Shown here: one piece after another, positions 25,141 through 34,900 of the stretch
How the letters are laid out: every line of letters begins with the position of its first letter
How positions within the stretch are numbered: position 1 is the stretch's first letter
NCBI GenBank assembly: GCA_023664685.1
Contig: JAMPFC010000020.1
Coordinates: forward strand, 1 to 39,892
Source of the DNA: Roseburia sp.
Lineage (GTDB): Bacteria; Bacillota; Clostridia; Lachnospirales; Lachnospiraceae
Reading direction: 5' to 3'
Length of the DNA stretch: 39,892 bases
Notes under the pieces: model-generated
The model's database searches: none
What the model saw: the letters and a program-made list of their open reading frames with translations, nothing else
Told to the model about the DNA's origin: nothing
Made by a program: the position numbers and the translations under genes

Positions 25141-26178
25141 CTATTTCTTATAAATAAAATCATACAGGGCGGACTTATTCTTTGGAATATCCGGCACCAG
25201 ACAATCCTCGCCACTGATCGTCTGACTTGTATATCCCCCATCGATCGGAAGACTGTACTGGTTTAACTCCGTCGTTCCCATCTGGATCACCGCCAGCATA
25301 TAAGAATAAATATCATCTTTTGTGAGGTCAGTCTTGATATTCGGCATGATAATATCGATAAGCTCCATCCATTTATTGAGTGACATTGATTTTATCTTTT
25401 TCAAAAGTGCCTGCATGACAAGCCGCTGCCGCTCTGCCCGCCCATAATCATCACCTTTCCCGGATGCTGTCAGAACAGCCGGATAGTGACCGTTTTTCCA
25501 TTTGCCATGACGGATCCGGCAATAGCCGAGCGCCTGATAGCCATTCAACACCTGCTTGCCTACTTTTACATTACGGAACTTTTTCCGTTTGATATAGTTT
25601 GTATCGTTTAAGTTCACAGCCTCAGACTCCGTAAGCGTAGCCTCCACGCCGCCTACCGCACTGATCACATCGACAAATGCATCAAAATTCACTTCCGCAT
25701 AACCATTCATTTTAATGCCAAAATTTGATGCGATCGTCTCATAAAGAAGCTTGATCCCCCCAAACCTATGAGCAGCATTTAACTTATGACTGCCATGTCC
25801 CGGAATCTCCACGTACATATCCCGCATCAACGAAGTGACTTTTAATTTTTTATGCTTCATATCAAGCGTGGCGATCATCATCGAGTCCGAACGCCTTGAA
25901 ACGTCATCTTTATCCTGCTCATCCGGATCTTTATCTCCCCCCACGAGCAGAACATTGATGATCGCAGAATCACTCACCGTATCGTATTTGGAAATATCTA
26001 CCGTATCCAGTGAATCCTTTTGATCAAAATTGATCAGGCCAAGAGAACCATCAATTCTGTATTGTGCGGTAGCTAAAATACTTCCCGCCGCCATACTGAC
26101 CAAAATCCCAAGTACGAGAAAAATCCTTCCAACAATTTTTTTCTTTCCCTTTTTTTCCTTTTTATCTTTTTTTGCCAT
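25141..26178 (-). CDS. LytR-CpsA-Psr (LCP) family ligase
   Basis: The 345-residue protein has a Lys-rich cytoplasmic start, one membrane helix (about 15-37) and an extracellular LCP domain with SDSMMIATLD, TSLMRDMYVEIP, KLNAAHRFGG, the YRxRH-like CRIRHGK and DYGRAERQR. LCP proteins attach wall glycans such as teichoic acids or capsule to peptidoglycan. The two glycosyltransferases directly upstream support a glycan role. GGAGG precedes the ATG. Confidence 0.92.
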   Translation of the reverse strand: MAKKDKKEKKGKKKIVGRIFLVLGILVSMAAGSILATAQYRIDGSLGLINFDQKDSLDTVDISKYDTVSDSAIINVLLVGGDKDPDEQDKDDVSRRSDSMMIATLDMKHKKLKVTSLMRDMYVEIPGHGSHKLNAAHRFGGIKLLYETIASNFGIKMNGYAEVNFDAFVDVISAVGGVEATLTESEAVNLNDTNYIKRKKFRNVKVGKQVLNGYQALGYCRIRHGKWKNGHYPAVLTASGKGDDYGRAERQRLVMQALLKKIKSMSLNKWMELIDIIMPNIKTDLTKDDIYSYMLAVIQMGTTELNQYSLPIDGGYTSQTISGEDCLVPDIPKNKSALYDFIYKK

Positions 26179-26208
26179 CTTATCCTCCGTTCCTTATGCG
26201 CATCCTCG

Positions 26209-27174
26209 CTATATGAGCAGGAATAAGGCCACATTTCTGATCAAACCGCTTTTACAAAATCCATACTGGAGCATCGCTTTGCGGCGCCCCAAAATCCCCA
26301 TCTTGGACATCTGCGCAAACTGAAACGCTGTTTCCCGTTTTTCCTCCGGCAGCTCTTTGCCAAAGACCTCATAAAACGCACATCCCTGTGCAACAGTCGC
26401 ACGGATTACTGCTCTCTGTTTGTGCAGATGGGAAAGCCTGTTTTTTATATCATCAAAATAACTGCTTCCGCCAATCATATTACCACTATGCTGTCGATAA
26501 TGCAAGGTGGTTTCTTCGATATAGGAAATTTTTCCAAAATGACTGCAGATCAGGGCAAGCCACCAATCATGTACACGGATCTCCTGCGGCAATACTCTCA
26601 AATAATTCCGGACTTCTGCATTGATCATGATCGTACAGCCGATACATTTATTTTCCATGAAAAGATGTGCTGTGTCAAGTTTTTCCACGTCAAGATGGCT
26701 GGTTTTATGAAAAGAGCCAAGTTCTTTCCCATCCTCACTGTCAAAATTCATGGCATCTGTAAATACCATAAGAGGCATCTTCTCTGTGTTCTCCTGCTCG
26801 AGCTGCTTCATCCGCTCATATGTCTTTCGGATCTTATCCCGATGCCAAATATCATCTTGGTCACAGAGCATGATATACGGACTCCGGCTTCTGCGTATGC
26901 CCTCCATAAAATTCATCGTGTAGCCGAGATTTTTTTCATTTTGATGAAATCCGATGCAGTCATAGCGTTCCGTATACTCCCTTACGATCTGCACCGTCCC
27001 ATCCGACGAACCGTCATCGCACACCTCGATATAAATATCTTTAAAATCATTTTCAAGCAGAGAATCCAACTGCTCTCTGATGTATTTCTCCCCATTGTAT
27101 GTCGTCAGCACAATATGGATCTGCGCCATATCGTTCTGTACTTCTGCGTTATTTCCTTCACTCACACTTACCAT
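26209..27174 (-). CDS. Family 2 glycosyltransferase
   Basis: The 321-residue protein has the GT-A fold motifs IHIVLTTYNGEKYI, VCDDGSSDGT and the DxD-like LCDQDDIWH. It is related to rhamnosyl- and other transferases that build wall polysaccharide from nucleotide-sugar donors; the donor is unknown. It begins within the end of the upstream glycosyltransferase (17-base overlap). The first ATG is kept because AAGAGG lies just before it; a later ATG at 27129 (MAQIHIVL) is possible. It is followed by the LCP gene after 30 bases. Confidence 0.9.
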   Translation of the reverse strand: MVSVSEGNNAEVQNDMAQIHIVLTTYNGEKYIREQLDSLLENDFKDIYIEVCDDGSSDGTVQIVREYTERYDCIGFHQNEKNLGYTMNFMEGIRRSRSPYIMLCDQDDIWHRDKIRKTYERMKQLEQENTEKMPLMVFTDAMNFDSEDGKELGSFHKTSHLDVEKLDTAHLFMENKCIGCTIMINAEVRNYLRVLPQEIRVHDWWLALICSHFGKISYIEETTLHYRQHSGNMIGGSSYFDDIKNRLSHLHKQRAVIRATVAQGCAFYEVFGKELPEEKRETAFQFAQMSKMGILGRRKAMLQYGFCKSGLIRNVALFLLI

Positions 27175-28102
27175 TCCAATACCTCTTATTCATACTGAGT
27201 TTCTTCACGAGCCATCCCGGCAGCTTTTCATACCGAAGCCCCAGACGGTATCCGATAAATTTAAAACCGCTCTGCAAGATCAGATCCGGGATCAGATACC
27301 ACTTCCCGCACTTCACAAGATGACGCATCGTATCTTTGATGAGACGGATCCCTTCCGACTCCGATTTGATCTTTTCAAAAATCTCCCGGTACTGCCTTTG
27401 GGAGACGCCGAGATCAAAATTTCTCGTCAACTGCTCCCGGTAAGTATATTTGTGGGAATGAACCACTTTGGCATCCGCCGCATAGGCGATCTTATATCCT
27501 GCCCCGATCACGCGGGAAGCAAAGATCATATCCTCATTAAAGATCGTCTCCGTGACAAAACCGCCCAATTCCTCATATACACTCTTTCTATACATCGCAC
27601 AGGCATTGGAGCAAAAATAAGTTTTGATCCCGAGTTTCTCGATGTCTTTGGAACTCTTGACACTGGATTTTTCCGGATAATTAAACAGTCTCGTATAGCT
27701 TTCGATCACTCCTGCTGCCTCTCCCGGCGTCTGTCTGGCATACGCCGTGGCGACCCCCTTCTCCGAAGTGATATGTTTGTACATATTTTCAATGAGATAC
27801 GCATCTTCCGGCACCGCATCCTGTGTCATAAACAGCATATACCCGGCATCCGAAAGGGAAGCACCCTGATTTCTCGTACCCCCGTGGTCAAATTCATCTT
27901 TATCAACCGGAATGATCTTTGCATTTTCTGCCCGGTTAAGAAGCTTTCCCACCCTCTCATCCTCACTGTCACCTGTCATCGTCTGCAGAAAAAGGATATG
28001 CTCCGGTTTCATCGTCTGGATCATTAACTTTTCGATCAGTCGTTCCAGTTTTTCATCCGGCCGGTACACCGGAATGATCACATCTACTACACTTGCGCCC
28101 AT
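27158..28102 (-). CDS. Family 2 glycosyltransferase, rhamnosyltransferase-like
   Basis: The 314-residue protein has VDVIIPVYRPDEKL, FDHGGTRNQGA (a pattern common in rhamnosyltransferases) and MTQDAVPED. ATG 28102 is preferred because AAAGGAGG lies 9 bases before it; in-frame ATG 28159 begins a basic run of non-family sequence. It overlaps the next glycosyltransferase and probably acts with it and with the LCP ligase on the same glycan. Confidence 0.88.
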   Translation of the reverse strand: MGASVVDVIIPVYRPDEKLERLIEKLMIQTMKPEHILFLQTMTGDSEDERVGKLLNRAENAKIIPVDKDEFDHGGTRNQGASLSDAGYMLFMTQDAVPEDAYLIENMYKHITSEKGVATAYARQTPGEAAGVIESYTRLFNYPEKSSVKSSKDIEKLGIKTYFCSNACAMYRKSVYEELGGFVTETIFNEDMIFASRVIGAGYKIAYAADAKVVHSHKYTYREQLTRNFDLGVSQRQYREIFEKIKSESEGIRLIKDTMRHLVKCGKWYLIPDLILQSGFKFIGYRLGLRYEKLPGWLVKKLSMNKRYWNGKCE

Positions 28103-28186
28103 CCTTAAGAGCCTCCTTTTTTTTGCGTGGTTTTTGTGCTTCTCAATGTTGTGAAGCAACTTGCTGATATATTCGCCAGAACATAT

Positions 28187-30643
28187 CTATCTTCCAAGCA
28201 GCCGGTTTACAAGCTTAACTGCCTCTCTGGCATCTTTCGAATAGCCATCTGCCCCGATTTCCTCCGCATAACTCTCCGTAACGACAGCACCGCCGATCAC
28301 GATCTTTGCCTCAATCTTCTGTTCCTTTGCCATCTCTACCAGATTTTTCATCTCCGTCATCGTAGTTGTCATAAGCGCCGACAGACCGATCACTGCTGCG
28401 CCAGTCTCCCTCGCTGTGTCTAAGATCCGCTGGCTGTCTACATCTTTTCCGAGGTCGATAACGTCATATCCATAATTTTTCAGCATCAAAACGACAAGGT
28501 TCTTTCCGATATCATGGATATCCCCTTTCACCGTCGCCATAACGATCGTATCAAGTTTTTGATCTCCCCGCTCTTTGGCAAGAAGCGGCTCCAGATAGTC
28601 GATCGCCTGTTCCATCGTCTCCGCACTCGAAATAAGCTGTGGAAGAAAATAGGTTCCTTTCTCAAACAGCTCTCCTACATAGTTGATCGCCGGAATCAGA
28701 TGCGTATCGATCACTTCTGCCGGTCTTGCTCCCTGCGCGAGTTCTTTTTTCACAAGCTCTACGACTTGGGCATCCTTTCCTTTTACGACAGACATAAACA
28801 ACGGATGCTCCTCTTTTTCATTCTGACTATTGTCATTGCTTTTCCTTTCCCCGCCCTCAGAACCAGTACTCTTTGCCGCACCCGAAGAAATTTGCGCCGG
28901 ACACACCCCGTTGATATAATTTAAATCTGCTCCCGGTTTGTTCAAAAGCAGGTCAGAAGCCAGCGCCGCATTGGTAAGAAGCGTTTGACCCGGATTGGCG
29001 ATCGCCATCGTCAGTCCTTCCCGGATCGCCATCGTCAGGAATGCACTGTTTACGAACGATCTCTCCGGAAGCCCGAACGATATATTGGAAAGGCCGCATA
29101 TCGTCGCCACTCCCAGTTCATTTTTGCAATACTGTATCGTCTCAAGTACTTCTAACGCCGCTTTTTTATTTGCTCCGATCGTCGCCACAAGGCCATCCAC
29201 CACAATATCTTTTTCCGATAATCCCTGACGCTTCGCCTCGGTAAGAATGGTATTTATGATCTGTTTTTTCTCTTCAAGATCCTTTGGCAGTCCTTTTTCA
29301 GAAAGCGGCAGCAGGATAAACATCGCTCCGTATTTTTTCGCCGCCGGGATTAGTTTTTCAAACTTTTCCGGCTCCAGTGAAATGGAATTGATCAACGCTC
29401 TTCCGGGATAGATCCGGAGTGCTTCCTCCACCACATCCACATAACTGGAATCAATACTGAGGGGGACATCGACCGTAAGCGTCAGCTCATAAATGGCGCG
29501 AAGCATCATTTCCTTTTCATCGATCCCATTCATCCCCATATTTACATCGAGGATCTTCGCCCCTCTCTCCACCTGTTCTTCTGCCATTGAGACGACAAGT
29601 TCCAGTTTTCCCTCTTTTAATTCCGCCTGCAGCGCCTTCTTTCCGGTCGGGTTGATCCGCTCGCCCACGATTGAAAATGCACCGTCCAGTTCAATCTGGG
29701 TAAAATTCCTTTCGTTTGTCAGCGCCCGGATTTTTTTCTCTTCCGGCATGACTGCTTCTTTTGAAGAAAGACGCTCTTTCAGACAGCGGATATGTTCCGG
29801 CGTCGTCCCACAGCATCCGCCCAGTACGGTGGCGCCAAGCTCTGCGATCGGCATCATCGCCTCCGCAAATTCTTCCGGCCCCATCCCATACACCGTCTTT
29901 CCACCCATCAACTGCGGCAGTCCGGCATTTGGTTTTACAACGAGCGGGATACCGGAAACCTTGCTCATCCGCTCTACAAGTTCTATCATCTTATCCGGGC
30001 CTGTCGAACAGTTAAGCCCCACAGCGTCCGCTCCCATTGCTTCAAGAACGATCACTGCTGTCTCCGGACTCGTCCCATACAGCGTTCTCCCATCCTCCTG
30101 AAACGTGAGCGTCACTAGCACCGGCATCTCTTCCCCACAGGTTTCCCGGATCGCAAGAAGCGCCCCCCGGCACTCCTGAAGGCTCATCATCGTCTCCACA
30201 GCAAACAGATCCACGCCTGCCTCCTGCAAAAGAGCCGCCTGCTCTTTATAGACGTTGATCAGTTCTTCAAATGAGAGCGTCCCGACCGGATATAACTGCT
30301 CGCCTGTCATCGTCATATCCCCGGCGATATAAATTTTTCGGTCTGTGCCGCTTTGTGCCACAGCTCTCTTGGAAAGTTCCACGAGCCGCCCGGTCAGTTC
30401 CTTCTGCCGGGATTCCAATCCGTACTCCGCCAGTTTGATCCGGTTGCAGGTAAAGGTCGGCGCATAAAGCACATCACTCCCTGCTTCGATATAACTTTTC
30501 TGCAGTTCTACAAACACATCCGGATGCTCTAAGACCCATGTCTCCGGGCAGTCGCCGGCCTGCATCCCGTGTTCCTGAAGATTGGAACCGGTTGCACCGT
30601 CCAGTATGACAAATCCTTGTTTTAAATATTCCCTAAAATTCAT
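28187..30643 (-). CDS. metH: Cobalamin-dependent methionine synthase, no reactivation domain
   Basis: The protein of about 818 residues has the homocysteine-binding barrel (about 1-300, Zn ligands in GLNCS and GGCCGTTP), the pterin (methyltetrahydrofolate) barrel (about 325-590) and a cap plus cobalamin-binding domain with GDIHDIGKN near residue 707. The polypeptide ends after the cobalamin domain, so the C-terminal AdoMet reactivation domain of long MetH is absent. Such short MetH proteins need a separate reactivating protein, which is not in the window. ATG 30643 overlaps the end of proS by 11 bases, suggesting coupling. A Ser-, Gly- and Asn-rich linker lies near residues 600-640. Confidence 0.93.
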   Translation of the reverse strand: MNFREYLKQGFVILDGATGSNLQEHGMQAGDCPETWVLEHPDVFVELQKSYIEAGSDVLYAPTFTCNRIKLAEYGLESRQKELTGRLVELSKRAVAQSGTDRKIYIAGDMTMTGEQLYPVGTLSFEELINVYKEQAALLQEAGVDLFAVETMMSLQECRGALLAIRETCGEEMPVLVTLTFQEDGRTLYGTSPETAVIVLEAMGADAVGLNCSTGPDKMIELVERMSKVSGIPLVVKPNAGLPQLMGGKTVYGMGPEEFAEAMMPIAELGATVLGGCCGTTPEHIRCLKERLSSKEAVMPEEKKIRALTNERNFTQIELDGAFSIVGERINPTGKKALQAELKEGKLELVVSMAEEQVERGAKILDVNMGMNGIDEKEMMLRAIYELTLTVDVPLSIDSSYVDVVEEALRIYPGRALINSISLEPEKFEKLIPAAKKYGAMFILLPLSEKGLPKDLEEKKQIINTILTEAKRQGLSEKDIVVDGLVATIGANKKAALEVLETIQYCKNELGVATICGLSNISFGLPERSFVNSAFLTMAIREGLTMAIANPGQTLLTNAALASDLLLNKPGADLNYINGVCPAQISSGAAKSTGSEGGERKSNDNSQNEKEEHPLFMSVVKGKDAQVVELVKKELAQGARPAEVIDTHLIPAINYVGELFEKGTYFLPQLISSAETMEQAIDYLEPLLAKERGDQKLDTIVMATVKGDIHDIGKNLVVLMLKNYGYDVIDLGKDVDSQRILDTARETGAAVIGLSALMTTTMTEMKNLVEMAKEQKIEAKIVIGGAVVTESYAEEIGADGYSKDAREAVKLVNRLLGR

Positions 30644-32372
30644 CGGCTCTCTTTTCAATCTCTGCATACAGTTCCCTCACCAGTTCTTCGATCGAATCCG
30701 CAGCTTTTTCAAGCTCTGCCTGCCTGCTTATGGACTTGTCCCTCGTCGTGATCTCCACACATCCATTTTTCATGTTCCGCGGGCTTACCACCGCCCTGAC
30801 CGGCACTCCCAAAAGGTCTGCGTCGGAAAACATCGCCCCGGCACGCACTTCCCTGTCATCATAGATCACTTCGATCCTTCGTTTCTTCAATTCCTCATAC
30901 AGACGGTCTGCATAAGCACGACATTCCTCATCATCCACACGCACGCAGCACAGATGCACTTCCCACGGTGCGATCGTGATCGGCCAGATTGGCCCATATT
31001 CGTCGTTCCTTACCTCACAGACCGAGGCAGCCAGACGCCCGACGCCGATTCCATAGCATCCCATGATCGGATTCTTTTTATTTCCCTCTCTGTCCAGATA
31101 CTCCATTCCCATCGTTTTCGTATATTTCGTACCGAGCTGGAAGATATTCCCAACCTCAATCCCCCGCTCGATCTTCAATGACTTCTTCCCACAGCATGGG
31201 CAGATTCCGCCCTCTACCGCTTTCGCAAAATCACCGTACTCTACTTCGCCCATATCCCGTTTGATATCAAGACCGGTATAATGCTTTCCATCGATATTTC
31301 CACCACAGCAAAGATTTTCAACCCCTTCTAACGAGCGGTCAAGCAAAACCGTATAATCGCCATTTAAAGCATACGGGCCGATCGACCCCGCCTGCAGGCC
31401 GCACTCCGGGGTAATAACTGCCGGGCGGATGGTGCAGCCCAGATGATTTTTTATTTTTGTCTCATTTGCTTCAAGATCCCCGCGCAAAAACAGCACGATA
31501 TAGGAATCGTCCTCGTTGCTTTGATATACAACTGCCTTACACGAATTTTCCACCGGAAGCCCCAAAAATTCGCATACGTCATCGATCGTATGCTTATCCG
31601 GCGTATCCACAAGTTTTAGCTCCTCCTGCGGCAATGTCTGGTTATTCTCAACGATGCACTCCGCCGCCTCCATATTCGCCCGGAAATCGCACTCCCCGCA
31701 AAGAACGATGGAATCCTCACCTACCGGCGTCAGAAGCATATATTCATGGGAAATATTTCCGCCCATCATGCCCGAATCTGAGGCAACCACGACAACTTCG
31801 GGAATCCCGGCTCTGGCAAAAATCCTCTGATATGCCTTATAACATCTGTCATAGTATTCCTCGAGATCCTCCTGCGATGTATGGAAAGAATAGGCATCCT
31901 TCATCGTAAATTCGCGCACGCGGATCAATCCTGCACGCGGACGCGCCTCGTCACGAAACTTGGTCTGTATCTGATAGATCATAAACGGATATTTTGTATA
32001 GCTGTTCGCATACTCCCTCACAAGATGGACTGCCGCCTCCTCGTGGGTCATCCCGAGCAGCATTTGGGCATTATTTCTGTCCTTAAACCGCAAAAGCTCA
32101 CTGCCCACGCTCTGAAAACGCCCCGACTCTTCCCAGAGGCTTCCCGGAAGCGCCACCGGAAATAATACCTCCTGACCGTCGATGGCATCCATTTCCTGCC
32201 GTATGATCGCTTCAATCTTTGACGTGATACGTTTTAACGGTGGGAATTGGGAAAATATTCCATTTGCCATATTTTTCATATACCCGCCCCGGATCATAAG
32301 CGCATGGCTGTCAATCGCACAATCTGACGGTTTTTCTTTAAATCTGTCTCCTACTAACTGATCAAGTTTCAT
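30633..32372 (-). CDS. proS: Prolyl-tRNA synthetase
   Basis: The 579-residue bacterial-type ProRS has class II motif 2 (TKFRDEARPRAGLIRVREF), motif 3 (GCYGIGVGR), a YbaK-like editing insertion in the middle (about 230-390) and a C-terminal anticodon domain. It charges tRNA-Pro and edits mischarged Ala. It lies 16 bases downstream of the MATE gene and overlaps metH. Confidence 0.96.
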   Translation of the reverse strand: MKLDQLVGDRFKEKPSDCAIDSHALMIRGGYMKNMANGIFSQFPPLKRITSKIEAIIRQEMDAIDGQEVLFPVALPGSLWEESGRFQSVGSELLRFKDRNNAQMLLGMTHEEAAVHLVREYANSYTKYPFMIYQIQTKFRDEARPRAGLIRVREFTMKDAYSFHTSQEDLEEYYDRCYKAYQRIFARAGIPEVVVVASDSGMMGGNISHEYMLLTPVGEDSIVLCGECDFRANMEAAECIVENNQTLPQEELKLVDTPDKHTIDDVCEFLGLPVENSCKAVVYQSNEDDSYIVLFLRGDLEANETKIKNHLGCTIRPAVITPECGLQAGSIGPYALNGDYTVLLDRSLEGVENLCCGGNIDGKHYTGLDIKRDMGEVEYGDFAKAVEGGICPCCGKKSLKIERGIEVGNIFQLGTKYTKTMGMEYLDREGNKKNPIMGCYGIGVGRLAASVCEVRNDEYGPIWPITIAPWEVHLCCVRVDDEECRAYADRLYEELKKRRIEVIYDDREVRAGAMFSDADLLGVPVRAVVSPRNMKNGCVEITTRDKSISRQAELEKAADSIEELVRELYAEIEKRADEF

Positions 32373-32388
32373 TTTGCTCCTCCTTCTG

Positions 32389-33792
32389 TTATAAAGTCTT
32401 TATCTTATTTCGGTATAATCTGACAAAAAATACGCTGCTGAGCATCAGTGAGCCAAGCTCCGCGATCGGAAATGACCACCAAACAAAACCGAGTCCGGCA
32501 AATTTAGCCAAAAGATATGCCACCGGCAGTATGATGACAAGCTGACGAAGCACTGACACCGCAAGGCTGACAAAACCCTCGCCAAATGCTTGGAACGTCG
32601 ACATGAAAATGATCGAACAGCCGGCAAACATAAAGCATGTCCCGATGATACGCAGTGCCGGGACACCGATCTCAAGCATCGTCGGCGAAGCATCAAACAT
32701 TGACAACAGCAGCTCCGGAACACATAAGAAAATACACATTCCAATGATCATGATCGACACGGATATCAGGATACTGAACTTTACCGCCTCGATGATCCTG
32801 TCCTTCTTCCTTGCCCCGTAATTGTAAGCAACGATCGGGATCAAACCATTGTTCAGGCCAAACACAGGCATAAAGATAAAACTGTTTAATTTAAAATAAA
32901 TACCAAATACGGCAACCGCAGTCGTCGAAAACGGAGCCAGTATTTTATTCATTCCATATGTCATGACCGAGCCGATCGCCTGCATGATGATCGTCGGGAC
33001 ACCGACCCAGTAGATCGTCTTTATCGTCGATGCCGCCGGTTTCATTTTCTGCAGTGAAAAGTGAATGTCCGTATTCTTTTTCAAGTTAAAAAATACTGCG
33101 AGGGACATTGCGACCACCTGACCGGTCACGGTCGCCAAAGCCGCACCGCGTATTCCCAATTCGGGCATCCCAAAATATCCAAAGATCAGGATCGGGTCAA
33201 GGATAATATTGATGATCGCACCCGTCCCCTGCGTGATCATCGTATAAAAGGTCTTTCCGGTAGCCTGAAGGAGACGCTCTAACATCATCTCAAACAAAAA
33301 ACCAAAAGAAAGGATCATACAAATCGACAGATAACTGGTACCGTATTCCACGATCTGCGGCGCATTTGGCAAAGACATATCGACCTGCGATTCAAAAAAC
33401 ATCCGGACGCCAAAGATCCCGAACAGGCAAAACAAGGCATAGCTGATAAGCATAAGAAAAATACCGGCGTTTGCCGCACGGTCTGCCTCTTTAAATTTTT
33501 TCTCACCTAAGCTTTTTGACAAAAGTGCATTGACACCGACCCCGGTACCACCTGCCACTGCAACCATCAGTGTCTGAACCGGGAACGCTAGGGATACTGC
33601 TGTCAGGGCGTCCTCCCCAACCCTCGAAACAAAAATACTGTCTACAATATTATATAGTGCCTGTACGAGCATCGACGCCATCATCGGAAGTGACATACTG
33701 ATGATCAGCCGCTTCACCGGCATGATGCCCATTTTATTTTCCTGTTTCCGCTCTTCTGTTTGTTCCATTTTTCTTTTCTCCATTCTTACCAT
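32389..33792 (-). CDS. MATE-family efflux transporter
   Basis: The 467-residue protein has about twelve membrane helices in two homologous halves and MATE-typical segments such as MSLPMMASMLVQALYNIVDS and QATGKTFYTMITQG. It exports cationic drugs or metabolites using Na+ or H+; the substrate is unknown. The first ATG has only a weak ribosome binding site, and internal ATGs at codons 4 and 9 are possible. It lies 4 bases after the histidine phosphatase gene, so the two are probably coupled. Confidence 0.92.
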   Translation of the reverse strand: MVRMEKRKMEQTEERKQENKMGIMPVKRLIISMSLPMMASMLVQALYNIVDSIFVSRVGEDALTAVSLAFPVQTLMVAVAGGTGVGVNALLSKSLGEKKFKEADRAANAGIFLMLISYALFCLFGIFGVRMFFESQVDMSLPNAPQIVEYGTSYLSICMILSFGFLFEMMLERLLQATGKTFYTMITQGTGAIINIILDPILIFGYFGMPELGIRGAALATVTGQVVAMSLAVFFNLKKNTDIHFSLQKMKPAASTIKTIYWVGVPTIIMQAIGSVMTYGMNKILAPFSTTAVAVFGIYFKLNSFIFMPVFGLNNGLIPIVAYNYGARKKDRIIEAVKFSILISVSIMIIGMCIFLCVPELLLSMFDASPTMLEIGVPALRIIGTCFMFAGCSIIFMSTFQAFGEGFVSLAVSVLRQLVIILPVAYLLAKFAGLGFVWWSFPIAELGSLMLSSVFFVRLYRNKIKTL

Positions 33793-33796
33793 TCTC

Positions 33797-34447
33797 TTAT
33801 CTTCTTATAAATGATGACTTCCAATTGTTTCTCAAAAGTTCCGGATATTTTTCCAGATGGGAAAAATCATTAAAACGCTCCAGATAAAACAGATTTTTGT
33901 CCTCATCATAACAAATCTGCGTGATCGCTGTATTTTCCATGTCGATTGCAAATTTCAATTTGTTCTTCATCGGAGTCTGCGTTAGATGCGCACAAAGCGC
34001 CCGAATCACTCCGCCATGCGTCACAATGGCAGCACGCCGCTCCGGCCGCCGGCAGATTTCTTCCACATGCGGCATCACGCGCCGGATCACATCTGCCCCG
34101 TTCTCCCCGCCGGGATAGGAAAGATCGCTTGTCTGCATGGCGCGCTCCCTGCGAAACTCCCCATACTCTTTCACAATCACATCATCCTCTTTGCCCGTCA
34201 TCGTTCCAAAATCGATCTCACGGAAATCCTCAATCTTCTCTGGGCAAAGCCCGAGTGCATTCCCGATGATGTCCGCTGTCTGTACTGCGCGCTTGAGTCC
34301 GCTGCAATACAGCTTTTCGATCTGATAACCAGTAAGCCTGTCCGCCAGTAATTCCGCCTGCCTTTTTCCTGCTTCATCCAGACCGACATCTACATTGCAT
34401 CTCTTTGAACTCTGTCTTCCATGCCGGATCAGAAAGAGATCTTTCAT
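33797..34447 (-). CDS. Histidine phosphatase (phosphoglycerate mutase-like)
   Basis: The 216-residue protein has the RHG motif (LIRHGRQSS), CSGLKRAVQTADII and a second His in IVTHGGVIRAL. The family includes alpha-ribazole and other small phosphatases. The substrate cannot be assigned. It is the first gene of the run to MATE, proS and metH. Confidence 0.88.
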   Translation of the reverse strand: MKDLFLIRHGRQSSKRCNVDVGLDEAGKRQAELLADRLTGYQIEKLYCSGLKRAVQTADIIGNALGLCPEKIEDFREIDFGTMTGKEDDVIVKEYGEFRRERAMQTSDLSYPGGENGADVIRRVMPHVEEICRRPERRAAIVTHGGVIRALCAHLTQTPMKNKLKFAIDMENTAITQICYDEDKNLFYLERFNDFSHLEKYPELLRNNWKSSFIRR

Positions 34448-34552
34448 CGCTAATCACCTCTGAATTTATTCAGTTTCTTATTATATAACGTATATTTATT
34501 TTTGTAAAGCAGTCATTTGCGGGGAATTAATTTCGCTGTAAGCATTTTCATC

Positions 34553-34695
34553 GAAGGCAGAGGCACAGACGTGCCGATTCGTACACGCTTCCGCTTGGAA
34601 AAAGGCGTAACGGTACATAAGGCCGCAAAATACGCAGCCTAAGTACCGACGCCTTTTTAACAGTACTCATCTGGTACTGTCTGCGCCCCGCCTTC
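34553..34695. repeat. 143-base structured palindromic element
   Basis: GAAGGC (34553) pairs with GCCTTC (ending 34695), and CAGAC with GTCTG just inside. A central hairpin pairs AAAAAGGCGT with ACGCCTTTTT (about 34599-34660), then CGGTAC with GTACCG and AGGC with GCCT. The right arm ends in TTTTT, so the inner hairpin may also stop transcription. No coding frame fits it. Confidence 0.65.
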
Positions 34696-34748
34696 TGCGA
34701 ACCTGTTACTGCGTATTTAATTCTTCTATGACTTTTCAAATCAACACA

Positions 34749-34880
34749 GAAATCAATTTTGGAGTACTGATAAAATCTTGTGTGACAACAGGAATATTTT
34801 CAGATGGAAACCTTAGCACCGCTACGTGTTTATCTAGCGAAAGCGGGTTCGAGGCGGAAAATATTCCTGTTGTCACACAA
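34749..34880. repeat. Palindromic repeat element, copy A
   Basis: It begins with GAAATCAATTTTGGA (34749-34763) and GGAGTACT. Bases 34778-34801 and 34857-34880 are perfect 24-bp inverted repeats. Between them lies a conserved 37-base block (34811-34847) containing CCGCT/AGCGG pairing. Copy B at 39687-39892 shares these blocks. Confidence 0.85.
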
Positions 34881-34900
34881 AGTTTATCCATCTCCCCCCC

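Larger units (their letters stand above)
34448..34900. other. Intergenic region with palindromic elements
   Basis: This spacer of about 450 bases has no gene but holds two inverted-repeat structures, listed separately at 34553-34695 and 34749-34880. Confidence 0.7.

Noticed and set aside
26422-28027. Two long ORFs antisense to the glycosyltransferases
   Set aside because: Both strands are open by chance; only the minus strand shows glycosyltransferase motifs and good ribosome binding sites.
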